Shown in pieces: positions 1 through 7,797 of a stretch of DNA of 64,000 nt (position 1 is the first letter of the stretch; each line of letters starts with the position of its first letter). The notes below the pieces were generated by a model. That model was not told where the DNA came from, did not search any database, and saw only the letters and a program-made list of their open reading frames with translations. The DNA lies in NCBI RefSeq assembly GCF_026616195.1, contig NZ_JANHDH010000001.1, forward strand, positions 310,001-374,000, given 5' to 3'. Made by a program: the position numbers and the translations under genes. The stretch comes from Haloarchaeobius amylolyticus (GTDB lineage: Archaea > Halobacteriota > Halobacteria > Halobacteriales > Natrialbaceae).

Positions 1-1
1 C

Positions 2-709
2 GAGGAGACCGTCCTCGAGGACGTCTCCTTCGAGGTCTCCGGCGGCGAGATGCTGGCGCTCGTCGGCCCGACCGGGGCCGGCAAGTCCACCGTCCTGAAG
101 TTGCTGTTACGGCTCTACGACGTGGACTCGGGGGCCATCAGCATCGACGGGCATGACATCCGCGAGGTCTCGCCCGAGAGCCTCCGGGACTCGGTGGGCT
201 ACGTCAGCCAGGACACCTACCTGTTCTACGGGAGTGTCCGCGACAACATCGCCTACGGGCAGTTCGACGCCACGGACGAGGAGATCCGCGAGGCCGCGAA
301 GGCCGCCGACGCCCACGAGTTCATCACCGACTTCGAGGACGGCTACGACACCGAGGTCGGCGAGCGCGGCGTGAAGCTCTCCGGTGGCCAGCGCCAGCGC
401 ATCGGTATCGCCCGCGTGCTCCTGCGCGACCCGGACATCCTCCTGCTCGACGAGGCGACCTCCGACGTTGACACGGAGACCGAGTTGCGCATCCAGGAGA
501 GCATCGAGGACCTCGTCGCCGACCGCACCGTCGTCGCCATCGCCCACCGGCTCTCGACGGTGAAGGACGCCGACCAGATACTCGTGCTCGAGGACGGCCG
601 CGTCGAGGAGCGCGGCACCCACGACGAGCTGCTCGAGGAGGACGGCACCTACGCCGACCTCTGGGGCGTGCAGGCCGGGGAACTGGAGACCATCCCCGGC
701 ATGGCCTGA
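2..709 (+). CDS. ABC transporter ATP-binding domain, exporter type (5' truncated)
   Basis: The last 235 codons of an ABC protein whose start lies before the window. The nucleotide-binding domain is complete: Walker A GPTGAGKS at visible residues 22-29, Q-loop (YVSQDT), signature LSGGQRQR, Walker B ILLLDEAT and H-loop IAHRLST. The wording (SPESLRDSVGYVSQD, LSGGQRQRIGIARVLL) is typical of ABCB/MsbA-like exporters, in which this domain follows a six-helix membrane domain on the same chain; that part is inferred to be upstream. The substrate cannot be told. It is followed by a 110-bp gap and then moaA, with no sign of shared function. Confidence 0.9.
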   Translation, partial: EETVLEDVSFEVSGGEMLALVGPTGAGKSTVLKLLLRLYDVDSGAISIDGHDIREVSPESLRDSVGYVSQDTYLFYGSVRDNIAYGQFDATDEEIREAAKAADAHEFITDFEDGYDTEVGERGVKLSGGQRQRIGIARVLLRDPDILLLDEATSDVDTETELRIQESIEDLVADRTVVAIAHRLSTVKDADQILVLEDGRVEERGTHDELLEEDGTYADLWGVQAGELETIPGMA

Positions 710-786
710 ACAGGTCGGCGCACCCGGTCACACCACCCCCATGACGTAACTTATTCTGGTTACATTCCCCCTTGCCTGGACACCGA

Positions 787-795
787 ACTTAATAA
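787..795 (+). promoter_or_regulatory. TATA box of moaA
   Basis: ACTTAATAA lies about 25-33 nt before the moaA ATG at 820. That spacing predicts a leaderless or nearly leaderless transcript, the common haloarchaeal arrangement. No Shine-Dalgarno sequence is seen. Confidence 0.55.
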
Positions 796-819
796 CACTG
801 ATGCACAAGGGGTTGGTAC

Positions 820-1818
820 ATGCTGACAGACGAGTTCGGGCGCGAGGTCACCGGGGTCCGGGTCTCCCTCACCGACCGGTGCAACTTCGACTGTGTCTAC
901 TGTCACAACGAGGGGCTGGGGGACACGCGGGGACCGATGGACCCACGTGACCACGAGATGAGCGCCGACGACGTGGTCCGCTTCCTCGAGGTCGTCGCCG
1001 AGTTCGGCGTCGACAGCGTGAAGTTCACCGGCGGCGAGCCGATGCTCCGGCAGGACCTCGAAGAGATAATCCGGCGCACGCCCGACTCGATGGAGGTCTC
1101 GATGACGACCAACGGGACCTTCCTGCCCGGCCGGGCCGGGGACCTCGTCGACGCGGGCCTCGAACGCGTCAACGTCTCGCAGGACGCGATGGACCCCGAG
1201 GCGTTCGCCGAGGTCACGAAGTCCGGCGCCTACGACCGCGTCATGGAGGGCGTGGAGGCGGCGCTGGACGCCGGCCTCGACCCCGTGAAGCTCAACATGG
1301 TCGTGTTCGAGCGCACCGCGGGCTACGTCCCCGACATGGTCGACCACGTCGCCGCGAACCGCGGGCTCCGGCTCCAGCTCATCGAGTACATGCCCGAACT
1401 CACGGGCAACCCCGAGTGGGCCATCGACATCCAGCGGGTCCACGACTGGCTGGCCGAGCAGGCCGAGGAGATCGAACACCGCGAGATGCACGACCGCAAG
1501 CGGTACTGGATCGGCGGGACGCGGGCCTCGGGCGAGGGCGGCATGGTCGAGATCGTCGACCCCGTCGAGAACCCGACGTTCTGTGCGAACTGCCACCGGG
1601 TCCGGGTGACCCACGACGGCTACCTCAAGGGCTGTCTGAACCGCAACGACGACCTGAAGCCGATGGGCGACATGACGAAACCCGAGATCCGCGAGGCCTT
1701 CCGCCAGACCGTGGCCGAGCGCGTCCCCTACTACGGCGAGTACATGGTCCGCAACGGCGACGGCGAGTGGGAGATCAACGACGAGTACGTCGACGCGCCG
1801 CCCCAGACCTCGGACTGA
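820..1818 (+). CDS. moaA: GTP 3',8-cyclase MoaA (radical SAM, molybdopterin step 1)
   Basis: A 332-residue radical SAM enzyme that converts GTP to 3',8-cyclo-GTP in molybdenum cofactor synthesis. The N-terminal SAM cluster motif is C21-x3-C25-x2-C28 in [11 protein letters not shown]. The GGEP motif follows near residues 71-74. The C-terminal second cluster motif is C255-x2-C258-x13-C272 (FCANC...GC), which separates MoaA from other radical SAM proteins. The usual C-terminal double glycine is not present; the chain ends in an acidic tail. No other moa genes are nearby, so it is probably transcribed alone. Confidence 0.95.
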   Translation: MLTDEFGREVTGVRVSLTDRCNFDCVYCHNEGLGDTRGPMDPRDHEMSADDVVRFLEVVAEFGVDSVKFTGGEPMLRQDLEEIIRRTPDSMEVSMTTNGTFLPGRAGDLVDAGLERVNVSQDAMDPEAFAEVTKSGAYDRVMEGVEAALDAGLDPVKLNMVVFERTAGYVPDMVDHVAANRGLRLQLIEYMPELTGNPEWAIDIQRVHDWLAEQAEEIEHREMHDRKRYWIGGTRASGEGGMVEIVDPVENPTFCANCHRVRVTHDGYLKGCLNRNDDLKPMGDMTKPEIREAFRQTVAERVPYYGEYMVRNGDGEWEINDEYVDAPPQTSD

Positions 1819-1839
1819 CCGCCCCGCAGGGGTCTCCTT

Positions 1840-3216
1840 CTACCGTTTCGACTCGGCGTCCCTGACGGCCTTCCAGACGACCTTCGAGAGCGACGGGTGG
1901 ACGTGGACCGTGTCGGCGAGGTCGGGAACCCGCAGGCCGGCGCGTTTCGCCACGACGACCTCGTGCAGCAGGGTCGACGCCTCGTCGCCGAAGACGTGGA
2001 AGCCGAGTATCTCGCCCGTGTCGGGGGCGGCCAGCACCTTCGCGAACCCGACCTCGTACTTGCGGGCGCGCCCCATCGCGGTGTCCGCGAAGGTCGCCCT
2101 CCCGACGACGTACTCGGTCCCGGCCTCCTCGAGCGCCTGCTCCGTCTCGCCGACCCCGCCGATCTGCGGGTCCGTGAAGACCGCGTGGGGCATCGCCGCG
2201 TAGTCGACCGGCGTCTCGTCGGCGCCGAGCAGGTTCCCGGTCAGGAGCTCCGCCTCGTAGTCCGCGCTGTGCTTGAACATGAAGTTCCCCGCCACGTCGC
2301 CCATGGCGAAGACGCCCTCGACGGTCGTCTGGAGGTATTCGTCGGTCTCGAGGAAGCCGCGGTCGTCCGTCTCGATGCCCGTCGCGTCGAGGTCCAGCCG
2401 GTCGGTGTTGGGCCGGCGGCCGACCGCGACCAGCAGTGCGTCGCCGGTCACCACGAGGGGCTCACCCGTCTCGTCCTCGGCGTGGACCGTGATGTCGGCG
2501 CCGTCCTGCGAGACGCTGGTGACGCGCGCCCCGGTGTGGACCGTGTGGCGCTCGCGGGCGACCGCGGTGAACGCCTCGCCGACCTCGCGGTCCTCGTTGG
2601 GAACCAGCCGGTCGAGCATCTCGACGACCGTCACCTCGGTCCCCATCGACTCGTAGAAGTAGCCGATCTCGGCGCCGATGTACCCCCCGCCGATGATGAC
2701 CAGGTGGTCCGGTTGCTCGGTGCGGCGCAGTGCCTCCCGATTGGTCATGTAGTCCACCTCGTCGAGACCGTCGATGGGCGGCACGAGTGGCCGTGACCCG
2801 GTCGCGACGACGATGCGGTCCGCCGTGATGGGCTCCTCCTCGCCTGCGAGGGCGAGCGTGCGGTCGTCGACGAACCGGGCCTCGGTCCGGTAGAGGTCGA
2901 CGTGTTCGTGTTCGCGGTAGCCCTGCTCCATCGAGTCGGAGATGCCCGTCAGCGTCTCCGTCACGGCGGCCGTGGCGCCGCCGAAGTCGACGTCCTCGAG
3001 CGTGGCGTCGATGCCGAACCGGCCGGCCTCGCGGACCGCGTTCGCGGCGTCGGCGTGGGCGATGAGCATCTTCGAGGGGTTGCAGCCGAAGTTCAGGCAC
3101 GTCCCGCCGATGGGCCCCTTCGAGACGAGGGCGGTCTCCAGCCCACTGTCGCCCGCTGCTCGCGCTACCTTGTTGCCGGTGCCGCCGCCGACGACGACGA
3201 GGTCGTAGTTCGTCAT
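1840..3216 (-). CDS. FAD-dependent pyridine nucleotide-disulfide oxidoreductase (dihydrolipoamide dehydrogenase/thiol-disulfide reductase family)
   Basis: A 458-residue class I flavin disulfide reductase. The start at 3216 (MTNYDLVVVGGG) puts the FAD-binding Rossmann motif at the N-terminus; the frame stays open further upstream, but not with family sequence. The redox-active pair is C40 and C45 in GGTCLNFGCNPSK. A second NAD(P)-binding motif (IIGGGYIGAE) and the FAD motif (VFAMGDVAG) follow. The C-terminal dimer-interface motif reads HPSLSK, where family members normally have HPxLSE or HPTxxE. The GTGNK fold motif and CNPSK wording recall mycothione-reductase-like members rather than classical Lpd. 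No 2-oxoacid dehydrogenase genes are adjacent. A thiol-disulfide reductase, for example for bis-gamma-glutamylcystine, is a good alternative to Lpd. Confidence 0.8.
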   Translation of the reverse strand: MTNYDLVVVGGGTGNKVARAAGDSGLETALVSKGPIGGTCLNFGCNPSKMLIAHADAANAVREAGRFGIDATLEDVDFGGATAAVTETLTGISDSMEQGYREHEHVDLYRTEARFVDDRTLALAGEEEPITADRIVVATGSRPLVPPIDGLDEVDYMTNREALRRTEQPDHLVIIGGGYIGAEIGYFYESMGTEVTVVEMLDRLVPNEDREVGEAFTAVARERHTVHTGARVTSVSQDGADITVHAEDETGEPLVVTGDALLVAVGRRPNTDRLDLDATGIETDDRGFLETDEYLQTTVEGVFAMGDVAGNFMFKHSADYEAELLTGNLLGADETPVDYAAMPHAVFTDPQIGGVGETEQALEEAGTEYVVGRATFADTAMGRARKYEVGFAKVLAAPDTGEILGFHVFGDEASTLLHEVVVAKRAGLRVPDLADTVHVHPSLSKVVWKAVRDAESKR

Positions 3217-3586
3217 GGTATCCGTACAGTCGGGAGAGCGAGTATAGTCGATTGCCCGCGTGTGCGTGGCGAGCGCGAAGCAGGTTACCGATAGTATCCC
3301 AATATCTAGTCGTAACCGTACAGGTCGATACTCGCGGTCGAAGTACGCGACCAGCGTGTCGACCCGCCGCGGCTCGTAGGTCCAGAAGCCGTAGTCCCGG
3401 TTGGGTCCCCGGTGCTCGGCATGTCGTTCCCCGTGACGCTCAGCGCGGAGAATCCGGGGGCGTGACACTCCCTGACACCGGAACCGCGTTCCGTTGCCCT
3501 TAAGTACTGGACGGGAATACGTGTGAACGCAATACGCTGCAGGGGTGCCGCGCCCCGAGTCCGAGAGGGCGAAGATAGACATACGA
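3217..3586. other. Intergenic region with a coding-like remnant
   Basis: This 370-bp stretch between the disulfide reductase and tRNA-Ser holds no intact gene. On the minus strand roughly 3318-3423 reads like real haloarchaeal coding sequence (RDYGFWTYEPRR then VDTLVAYFDREY), with GC-rich third positions. It has no start of its own and is broken by AT-richer sequence on the 3' side. It may be the remains of a decayed gene. A TATA-like CTTAAGTA near 3499-3506 could serve the tRNA transcript. Confidence 0.35.
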
Positions 3587-3671
3587 GTTGTGGTAGCCAA
3601 GCCTGGCCCAAGGCGCAGGGTTGCTAACTCTGTGGCGTCAAGCCTCCGGGGTTCGAATCCCCGCCACAACG
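3587..3671 (+). tRNA. tRNA-Ser(GCU)
   Basis: A full cloverleaf can be drawn. Acceptor stem 3587-3593 pairs with 3664-3670 (GTTGTGG/CCACAAC). The D stem is GCC/GGC. Anticodon stem CAGGG/CTCTG encloses loop TTGCTAA with anticodon GCT at 3623-3625. A long variable arm follows, as expected for a class II tRNA, and the T arm carries GGTTCGAATCC. The discriminator base is G3671, as usual for tRNA-Ser. CCA is not encoded. It lies just upstream of the uS13 gene, and co-transcription is likely. Confidence 0.97.
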
Positions 3672-3680
3672 TCGGACCTT

Positions 3681-3744
3681 TCACACCGGCAATTGGGCAC
3701 GGTGTGAGTCTTCCAACCAGACCGGAAGTGCGTCGAGCACTTCC
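3681..3744 (+). promoter_or_regulatory. Two perfect hairpins in the tRNA-Ser/uS13 spacer
   Basis: Hairpin 1: TCACACCG (3681-3688) pairs perfectly with CGGTGTGA (3700-3707) around an 11-nt loop. Hairpin 2: GGAAGTGC (3724-3731) pairs perfectly with GCACTTCC (3737-3744) around GTCGA. Both are 8-bp stems without mismatch in an 87-nt spacer, and hairpin 2 ends 14 nt before the uS13 ATG. They may be processing sites that free the tRNA, or a translational control element of the ribosomal operon. Confidence 0.55.
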
Positions 3745-3758
3745 TCCACTAACCACAC

Positions 3759-4268
3759 ATGAGTGCAGAAGAACCACAGGGCGAACAAGAGGACGAGGAC
3801 CTTCGGTACTTCGTCCGCATCGGGCAGACAGACCTCGATGGGACGAAGTCGGTCGAACGTTCGCTCATCGAGATGAACGGCATCGGCCGACGGACGGCTC
3901 GAATCGTCGCCGAGGAGGCCGGCGTGGACCGAAAGGCCACGTTCGGGCTGCTCGAGGACGAGGAGATCGAAGCCGTCGTCGAAACCGTCGAGAACTACGC
4001 CGACGAGGTGCCCGACTGGCTCACCAACCGCCAGAAGGAGTTCTACTCCGGCGAGACCTCTCACGAGTTCGGGAACGAACTCGAGATGTCCCGCCGTCAC
4101 GACATCAACCGCATGAAGATGATCGACTCCTACAAGGGCGTCCGTCACAAGAAGGGACAGAAGGTGCGCGGTCAGCGCACGAAGTCCACCGGGCGTACCG
4201 AGGGGACCATCGGCGTCAACGTCGAAGAGATCCGCGAAGAACAGGCCGAAGAAGGTGGTGAGGAATAA
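3759..4268 (+). CDS. rps13: 30S ribosomal protein uS13
   Basis: A 169-residue small-subunit head protein that contacts P-site tRNA. The family wording [19 protein letters not shown], then [16 protein letters not shown] (helix-hairpin-helix part), is at residues about 18-60. The basic C-terminal end [21 protein letters not shown] is typical of archaeal and eukaryotic uS13/S18e. The N-terminus and C-terminus carry short acidic extensions, usual in halophiles. It is first in a tightly packed operon with uS4, uS11 and Rpo3; its stop overlaps the uS4 start by one base. Confidence 0.97.
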   Translation: MSAEEPQGEQEDEDLRYFVRIGQTDLDGTKSVERSLIEMNGIGRRTARIVAEEAGVDRKATFGLLEDEEIEAVVETVENYADEVPDWLTNRQKEFYSGETSHEFGNELEMSRRHDINRMKMIDSYKGVRHKKGQKVRGQRTKSTGRTEGTIGVNVEEIREEQAEEGGEE

Positions 4269-4789
4269 TGGCGCTCGGCAGCAACACCAAGCTCTACGAG
4301 ACGCCGAACCACCCCTTCCAGGGCGAGCGCATCAGCGAGGAACACAGCCTCGTCGACCGCTACGGCCTGAAGAACAAGGAGGAGCTCTGGCGCGCACAGT
4401 CCGAGCTGCGCGACTACCGCCGCGAGGCGCGTAGCCTGCTCGGGCAGTCGCAGTCGCTGGAGGAGGCCGAGGAGAACGCAGTCGACTTCCTCACCCGCCT
4501 CAAGCGCATCGGCGTCCTCAGCGAGGACGACCAGCTGGACGCCGTCCTGGCACTCGAGATCTCGGACATCCTCGAGCGCCGCCTCCAGACCGTCGCCTAC
4601 CGCAAGGGTCTCGCGAACACGACCCAGCAGGCGCGACAGTTCATCGTCCACGGGCACATCACGGTCGACGGTGCCCGCGTGAGCGTCCCCTCGTACACGG
4701 TCGACGTCGACGAGGAGGACTCCATCGCGTTCGACGAGAACAGTCCGCTCGCAGACGAACTCCACCCCGAACGTGCGGAGGGTCAATAA
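4268..4789 (+). CDS. rps4: 30S ribosomal protein uS4
   Basis: A 173-residue primary 16S rRNA-binding protein. The N-terminal archaeal part ([17 protein letters not shown]) is followed by helices and then the S4 RNA-binding domain at about residues 105-155 ([13 protein letters not shown], then [14 protein letters not shown]). The start overlaps the last base of the uS13 stop, and uS11 begins immediately after its stop, so translation is probably coupled. Confidence 0.97.
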   Translation: MALGSNTKLYETPNHPFQGERISEEHSLVDRYGLKNKEELWRAQSELRDYRREARSLLGQSQSLEEAEENAVDFLTRLKRIGVLSEDDQLDAVLALEISDILERRLQTVAYRKGLANTTQQARQFIVHGHITVDGARVSVPSYTVDVDEEDSIAFDENSPLADELHPERAEGQ

Positions 4790-5182
4790 ATGGCAGAAGA
4801 AGACAACGACAAGTGGGGAGTCGCCCACGTCCACGCATCGTTCAACAACACCGTCATGACCGTGACCGACCTCACGGGTGCGGAGACCATCGCGAAGTCC
4901 TCCGGCGGGACTGCCGTCAAGCAGAACCGCGACGAGGCGTCGCCCTACGCGGCGATGCAGATGGTCGAGTCCATCGCGGACGAGATCCGCGCGGCTGGCA
5001 TCGAGGGCCTGCACGTCCGCGTGCGCGGCCCCGGTGGCAACCTCCAGAAGTCCCCCGGCCCGGGTGCGCAGGCCGCGATTCGCGCACTCGCCCGCGAGGA
5101 CTTCGAGATCGGCCGCATCGAGGACGTCACGCCGATCCCGCACGACGGCTCCCGAGCACCCAAAGGAAAAGGCGGGTTCTAA
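4790..5182 (+). CDS. rps11: 30S ribosomal protein uS11
   Basis: A 130-residue platform protein. Diagnostic stretches are [22 protein letters not shown] near the N-terminus, the central [24 protein letters not shown] and the C-terminal end [15 protein letters not shown], which is almost invariant in archaea. It starts directly after uS4 with no gap, and only 3 nt separate it from Rpo3. Confidence 0.97.
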   Translation: MAEEDNDKWGVAHVHASFNNTVMTVTDLTGAETIAKSSGGTAVKQNRDEASPYAAMQMVESIADEIRAAGIEGLHVRVRGPGGNLQKSPGPGAQAAIRALAREDFEIGRIEDVTPIPHDGSRAPKGKGGF

Positions 5183-5185
5183 CCC

Positions 5186-5932
5186 ATGGACGAGGACTAC
5201 GAGGTCGAGTTCGTCGAACGCGGGGAACGCGACGCACTGTTCCTGGTGCGTGGCGTGACGCCCGCGTTCGCCAACGGTATCCGACGGGCGATGATCGCGG
5301 ACGTGCCGACGCTGTCCATCGACGAGGTCCGTGTCATCGAGAACTCGTCGGTGATGTTCGACGAACAGATCGCACACCGGCTCGGGATGATCCCGCTGAC
5401 GACGCCGGAAGGCGAGTTCGACGAGGACGACGTCATCACGCTCTCCATCGACGTGGCGGGCCCGGCGACGGCGTACTCGGGCGACCTCGTCAGCAGCGAC
5501 GGGATGGTCCAGCCGGCGGACCAGAACGTCCCCATCATCGACCTGAAGGACGACCAGCGGCTGGAACTCGAAGCCGACGCGGTCCTCGACACCGGGAAGG
5601 AACACGCCAAACACCAGGGTGGTGTCTCGGTCGGCTACCGACACCTCCAGCACGTCGAGGTCGTCGGTGACGCCGCCGAGTTCGAGGAGGAAGAGCCGAA
5701 CATCATCCGTGGGGTCGTCGAGATCGACGGTGAACTCGTCAACACGGCAGAGTTCGACAACGACCTCACGAAGAAGTTCCCCGGCAAGGAGCTCTCCGTC
5801 ACCGACGTCGAGAAGGCGTTCGTCTTCCACGTCGAGACGGACGGCTCCATGACGGTCGAGGAACTCGTCACCCGCGCCACGGACACCATCGAGGCACGGG
5901 CGACGGAACTGCAGGACGCAGTAACGCTATAA
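5186..5932 (+). CDS. rpo3: DNA-directed RNA polymerase subunit Rpo3 (RpoD)
   Basis: A 248-residue homologue of bacterial alpha and eukaryotic RPB3 that nucleates polymerase assembly with Rpo11 and Rpo10. Family motifs include [23 protein letters not shown] near residues 28-50 and AHRLGMIPL near 68. The middle domain, which in several archaea holds an iron-sulfur cluster, contains no cysteine; the whole chain has none, so no Fe-S cluster is possible here. The gene ends the first half of the cluster; about 180 bp with two hairpins separate it from tRNA-Leu. Confidence 0.96.
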   Translation: MDEDYEVEFVERGERDALFLVRGVTPAFANGIRRAMIADVPTLSIDEVRVIENSSVMFDEQIAHRLGMIPLTTPEGEFDEDDVITLSIDVAGPATAYSGDLVSSDGMVQPADQNVPIIDLKDDQRLELEADAVLDTGKEHAKHQGGVSVGYRHLQHVEVVGDAAEFEEEEPNIIRGVVEIDGELVNTAEFDNDLTKKFPGKELSVTDVEKAFVFHVETDGSMTVEELVTRATDTIEARATELQDAVTL

Positions 5933-5986
5933 TAGACACGTGACCCTTTCCAACCACACCCTGACGGCCGCACGCCCCGCACGGAG

Positions 5987-6035
5987 CGCTGGCTCCCGCC
6001 AGCGTCCCGTGACCATCGCGAGCGAAGTCGCTCGC
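5987..6035 (+). terminator. Two strong hairpins between rpo3 and tRNA-Leu
   Basis: CGCTGGC (5987-5993) pairs with GCCAGCG (5998-6004) around TCCC, and GCGAGCG (6018-6024) pairs with CGCTCGC (6029-6035) around AAGT. Both stems are 7 bp and perfect. There is no T-run after them, so this is not a classical archaeal poly-T terminator. They could be terminator-like or RNA-processing structures, and chance pairing in GC-rich spacer is possible. Confidence 0.35.
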
Positions 6036-6111
6036 GTCGGGCGAACGCGGTCGATAATCGAAAGTGGTTTGAAGGGGGGCACGGAACAAGATAGTACCCG
6101 CAAGGGTGCGA

Positions 6112-6196
6112 GCAGGGATAGCCAAGTCTGGCCAACGGCGCAGCGTTCAGGGCGCTGTCCCATAGGGGTCCGCAGGTTCAAATCCTGCTCCCTGCA
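6112..6196 (+). tRNA. tRNA-Leu(CAG)
   Basis: Class II tRNA. Acceptor GCAGGGA (6112-6118) pairs with TCCCTGC (6189-6195). The D stem is GCC/GGC. Anticodon stem CAGCG/CGCTG encloses TTCAGGG with anticodon CAG at 6148-6150. A long variable arm is followed by the T arm GCAGG-TTCAAAT-CCTGC. The discriminator is A6196, as expected for tRNA-Leu. CCA is not encoded. It stands 32 nt before the eL18 start, so tRNA and ribosomal protein mRNA are probably made as one transcript. Confidence 0.97.
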
Positions 6197-6216
6197 TCAC
6201 TTCTCTCACAATTATC

Positions 6217-6222
6217 AGGAGG
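6217..6222 (+). promoter_or_regulatory. Strong Shine-Dalgarno before eL18
   Basis: AGGAGG stands 6 nt upstream of the eL18 ATG at 6229. It matches the archaeal 16S 3' end fully. This is notable in a genome where most first genes appear leaderless, and it fits an mRNA whose 5' end comes from tRNA processing. Confidence 0.7.
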
Positions 6223-6228
6223 AAAGCA

Positions 6229-6579
6229 ATGAGTAAGACGAACCCGAGGCTCGGCAGTCTCATCGCCGAGCTGAAGTCGGTGTCTCGTACAGAAGACGCT
6301 GACGTCTGGAGCGACGTCGCAGACCGACTCGAGAAACCACGGCGGACGCACGCCGAGGTCAATCTCGGTCAGATCGAGCGCTACGCACGCGAAGACGAGA
6401 CGGTCATCGTCCCCGGCAAGGTGCTGGGGTCCGGTGCCATCCAGAAGTCCGTGACGGTTGCAGCCGTCGACTTCTCCTCGTCCGCGAAGACCAAGATCGA
6501 ACAGGTCGGCGAGACGCTCGATCTCGAACAGGCAATCGAACAGAACCCCGAGGGCTCGAACGTCCGGGTGATCCGATGA
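6229..6579 (+). CDS. rpl18e: 50S ribosomal protein eL18
   Basis: A 116-residue archaeal/eukaryotic large-subunit protein. It starts [16 protein letters not shown] and carries the family stretch [26 protein letters not shown] at about residues 62-87. It is preceded by a strong Shine-Dalgarno sequence. It overlaps the uL13 start by 4 nt (ATGA), as expected for a translationally coupled operon. Confidence 0.96.
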   Translation: MSKTNPRLGSLIAELKSVSRTEDADVWSDVADRLEKPRRTHAEVNLGQIERYAREDETVIVPGKVLGSGAIQKSVTVAAVDFSSSAKTKIEQVGETLDLEQAIEQNPEGSNVRVIR

Positions 6580-7016
6580 GTCTCGCAGAATTCGACGCAG
6601 ACGTCGTCGTGGACGCTCGCGACTGCATCATGGGTCGCGTCGCGTCCCAGGTCGCAGAGCGCGCGCTCGACGGCGAATCCATCGCCGTCGTGAACGCTGA
6701 GCAGGCCGTCATCACCGGCTCGGAGGACGACATCATGTCCGTCTACGAGAAGCGAGTGGACGTCGGCTCCGACCAGGGCCCGTACTACCCCAAGCGGCCG
6801 GACCGCATCTTCAAGCGGTCCATCCGCGGGATGCTCCCGTACAAGGAGACGTACGGTCGCGAGGCGTTCGAGAGCGTCCGCGTGTACGTGGGGAACCCCT
6901 ACGAGGACGAGGACGCGGAGATCCTCGACGGCACGTCACTGGACCGCCTCTCGAACATCAAGTTCGTCCAGCTGGGCGACATCTCCGCCAAACTGGGTGC
7001 TAACGTCACATGGTAA
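6576..7016 (+). CDS. rpl13: 50S ribosomal protein uL13
   Basis: A 146-residue large-subunit protein. Family features are [19 protein letters not shown] near residues 13-31, [16 protein letters not shown] near 38-53, and [19 protein letters not shown] near 80-98. It is coupled to eL18 upstream and uS9 downstream by short overlaps. Confidence 0.96.
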   Translation: MSLAEFDADVVVDARDCIMGRVASQVAERALDGESIAVVNAEQAVITGSEDDIMSVYEKRVDVGSDQGPYYPKRPDRIFKRSIRGMLPYKETYGREAFESVRVYVGNPYEDEDAEILDGTSLDRLSNIKFVQLGDISAKLGANVTW

Positions 7017-7405
7017 CCAACACGTCCGGAAAGAAGAAGACGGCCATCGCTCGCGCGACCGTCAAGGACGGCAAGGGTCGCGTTCGAATCAACTCCAAGC
7101 CCGTCGAACTCGTCGAGCCGGAGATCTCCCGGCTGAAGATGCTGGAGCCGTTCCGCATCGTCGACGACGTTCGTGACGACGTGGACGTGGACGTCCGCGT
7201 CTCCGGTGGTGGCATCAGCGGCCAGGCAGACGCCGTCCGCACCGCCATCGCCCGCGGCATCGTCCAGCACACCGGCGACGCCGAACTCCGCGACGCGTAC
7301 ATGGAGTTCGACCGCTCGCTGCTCGTCAACGACGTGCGCCAGTCCGAGCCCAAGAAGTGGGGCGGTCCCGGCGCCCGTGCCCGTTACCAGAAGTCCTACC
7401 GCTAA
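7010..7405 (+). CDS. rps9: 30S ribosomal protein uS9
   Basis: A 131-residue protein whose C-terminal tail reaches the P-site tRNA. Seen are [21 protein letters not shown] at the N-terminus, [21 protein letters not shown] at about residues 64-84, and the tail [11 protein letters not shown], which is nearly universal. Its start overlaps the end of uL13 by 7 nt. Confidence 0.97.
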   Translation: MVTNTSGKKKTAIARATVKDGKGRVRINSKPVELVEPEISRLKMLEPFRIVDDVRDDVDVDVRVSGGGISGQADAVRTAIARGIVQHTGDAELRDAYMEFDRSLLVNDVRQSEPKKWGGPGARARYQKSYR

Positions 7406-7417
7406 GGTGATCTGACC

Positions 7418-7612
7418 ATGATGGTACCAGTCCGGTGTTTCACGTGCGGCAAGGTCGTCGGCGAGCACTGGGAGGAGTTCAAGGCGCGAACGCGCGAAGG
7501 CGACGAAGACCCACAGGAGGTGCTCGACGAGCTCGGCGTGGACCGGTACTGCTGCCGGCGCATGCTGGTCTCGCACAAGGACCTGGTCGACATCGTCTCC
7601 CCCTACCAGTGA
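7418..7612 (+). CDS. rpo10: DNA-directed RNA polymerase subunit Rpo10 (RpoN)
   Basis: A 64-residue zinc subunit homologous to RPB10. The zinc-binding pattern is [14 protein letters not shown] (CxxC near residues 7-10) plus the paired cysteines in RYCCRRML near 44-45, all as in the family. It helps join Rpo3-Rpo11 to the large subunits. Its stop overlaps the Rpo6 start by one base (TGATG). Confidence 0.96.
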   Translation: MMVPVRCFTCGKVVGEHWEEFKARTREGDEDPQEVLDELGVDRYCCRRMLVSHKDLVDIVSPYQ

Positions 7613-7797
7613 TGCCACGACAACGTTACAATCGGTACGAGAAGGCTCGCATCCTCGGCGCACGCGCGCTGCAGGTGTCGTACGGGGCGCCAGTCCTCAT
7701 CGATACCGACCAGACGGAACCGATCCTCATCGCTGCCGAGGAGTACGACGCGAACGTGCTACCCTTTACGGTAAAGCGCGGTGATGACGATACATGA
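7612..7797 (+). CDS. rpo6: DNA-directed RNA polymerase subunit Rpo6 (RpoK)
   Basis: A 61-residue homologue of RPB6 and bacterial omega, important for polymerase assembly. The start at 7612 gives [21 protein letters not shown], the classical family beginning; the same frame is open further upstream, but that part is out-of-frame Rpo10. It ends with [18 protein letters not shown]. The stop overlaps the enolase start by 4 nt. Confidence 0.95.
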   Translation: MPRQRYNRYEKARILGARALQVSYGAPVLIDTDQTEPILIAAEEYDANVLPFTVKRGDDDT

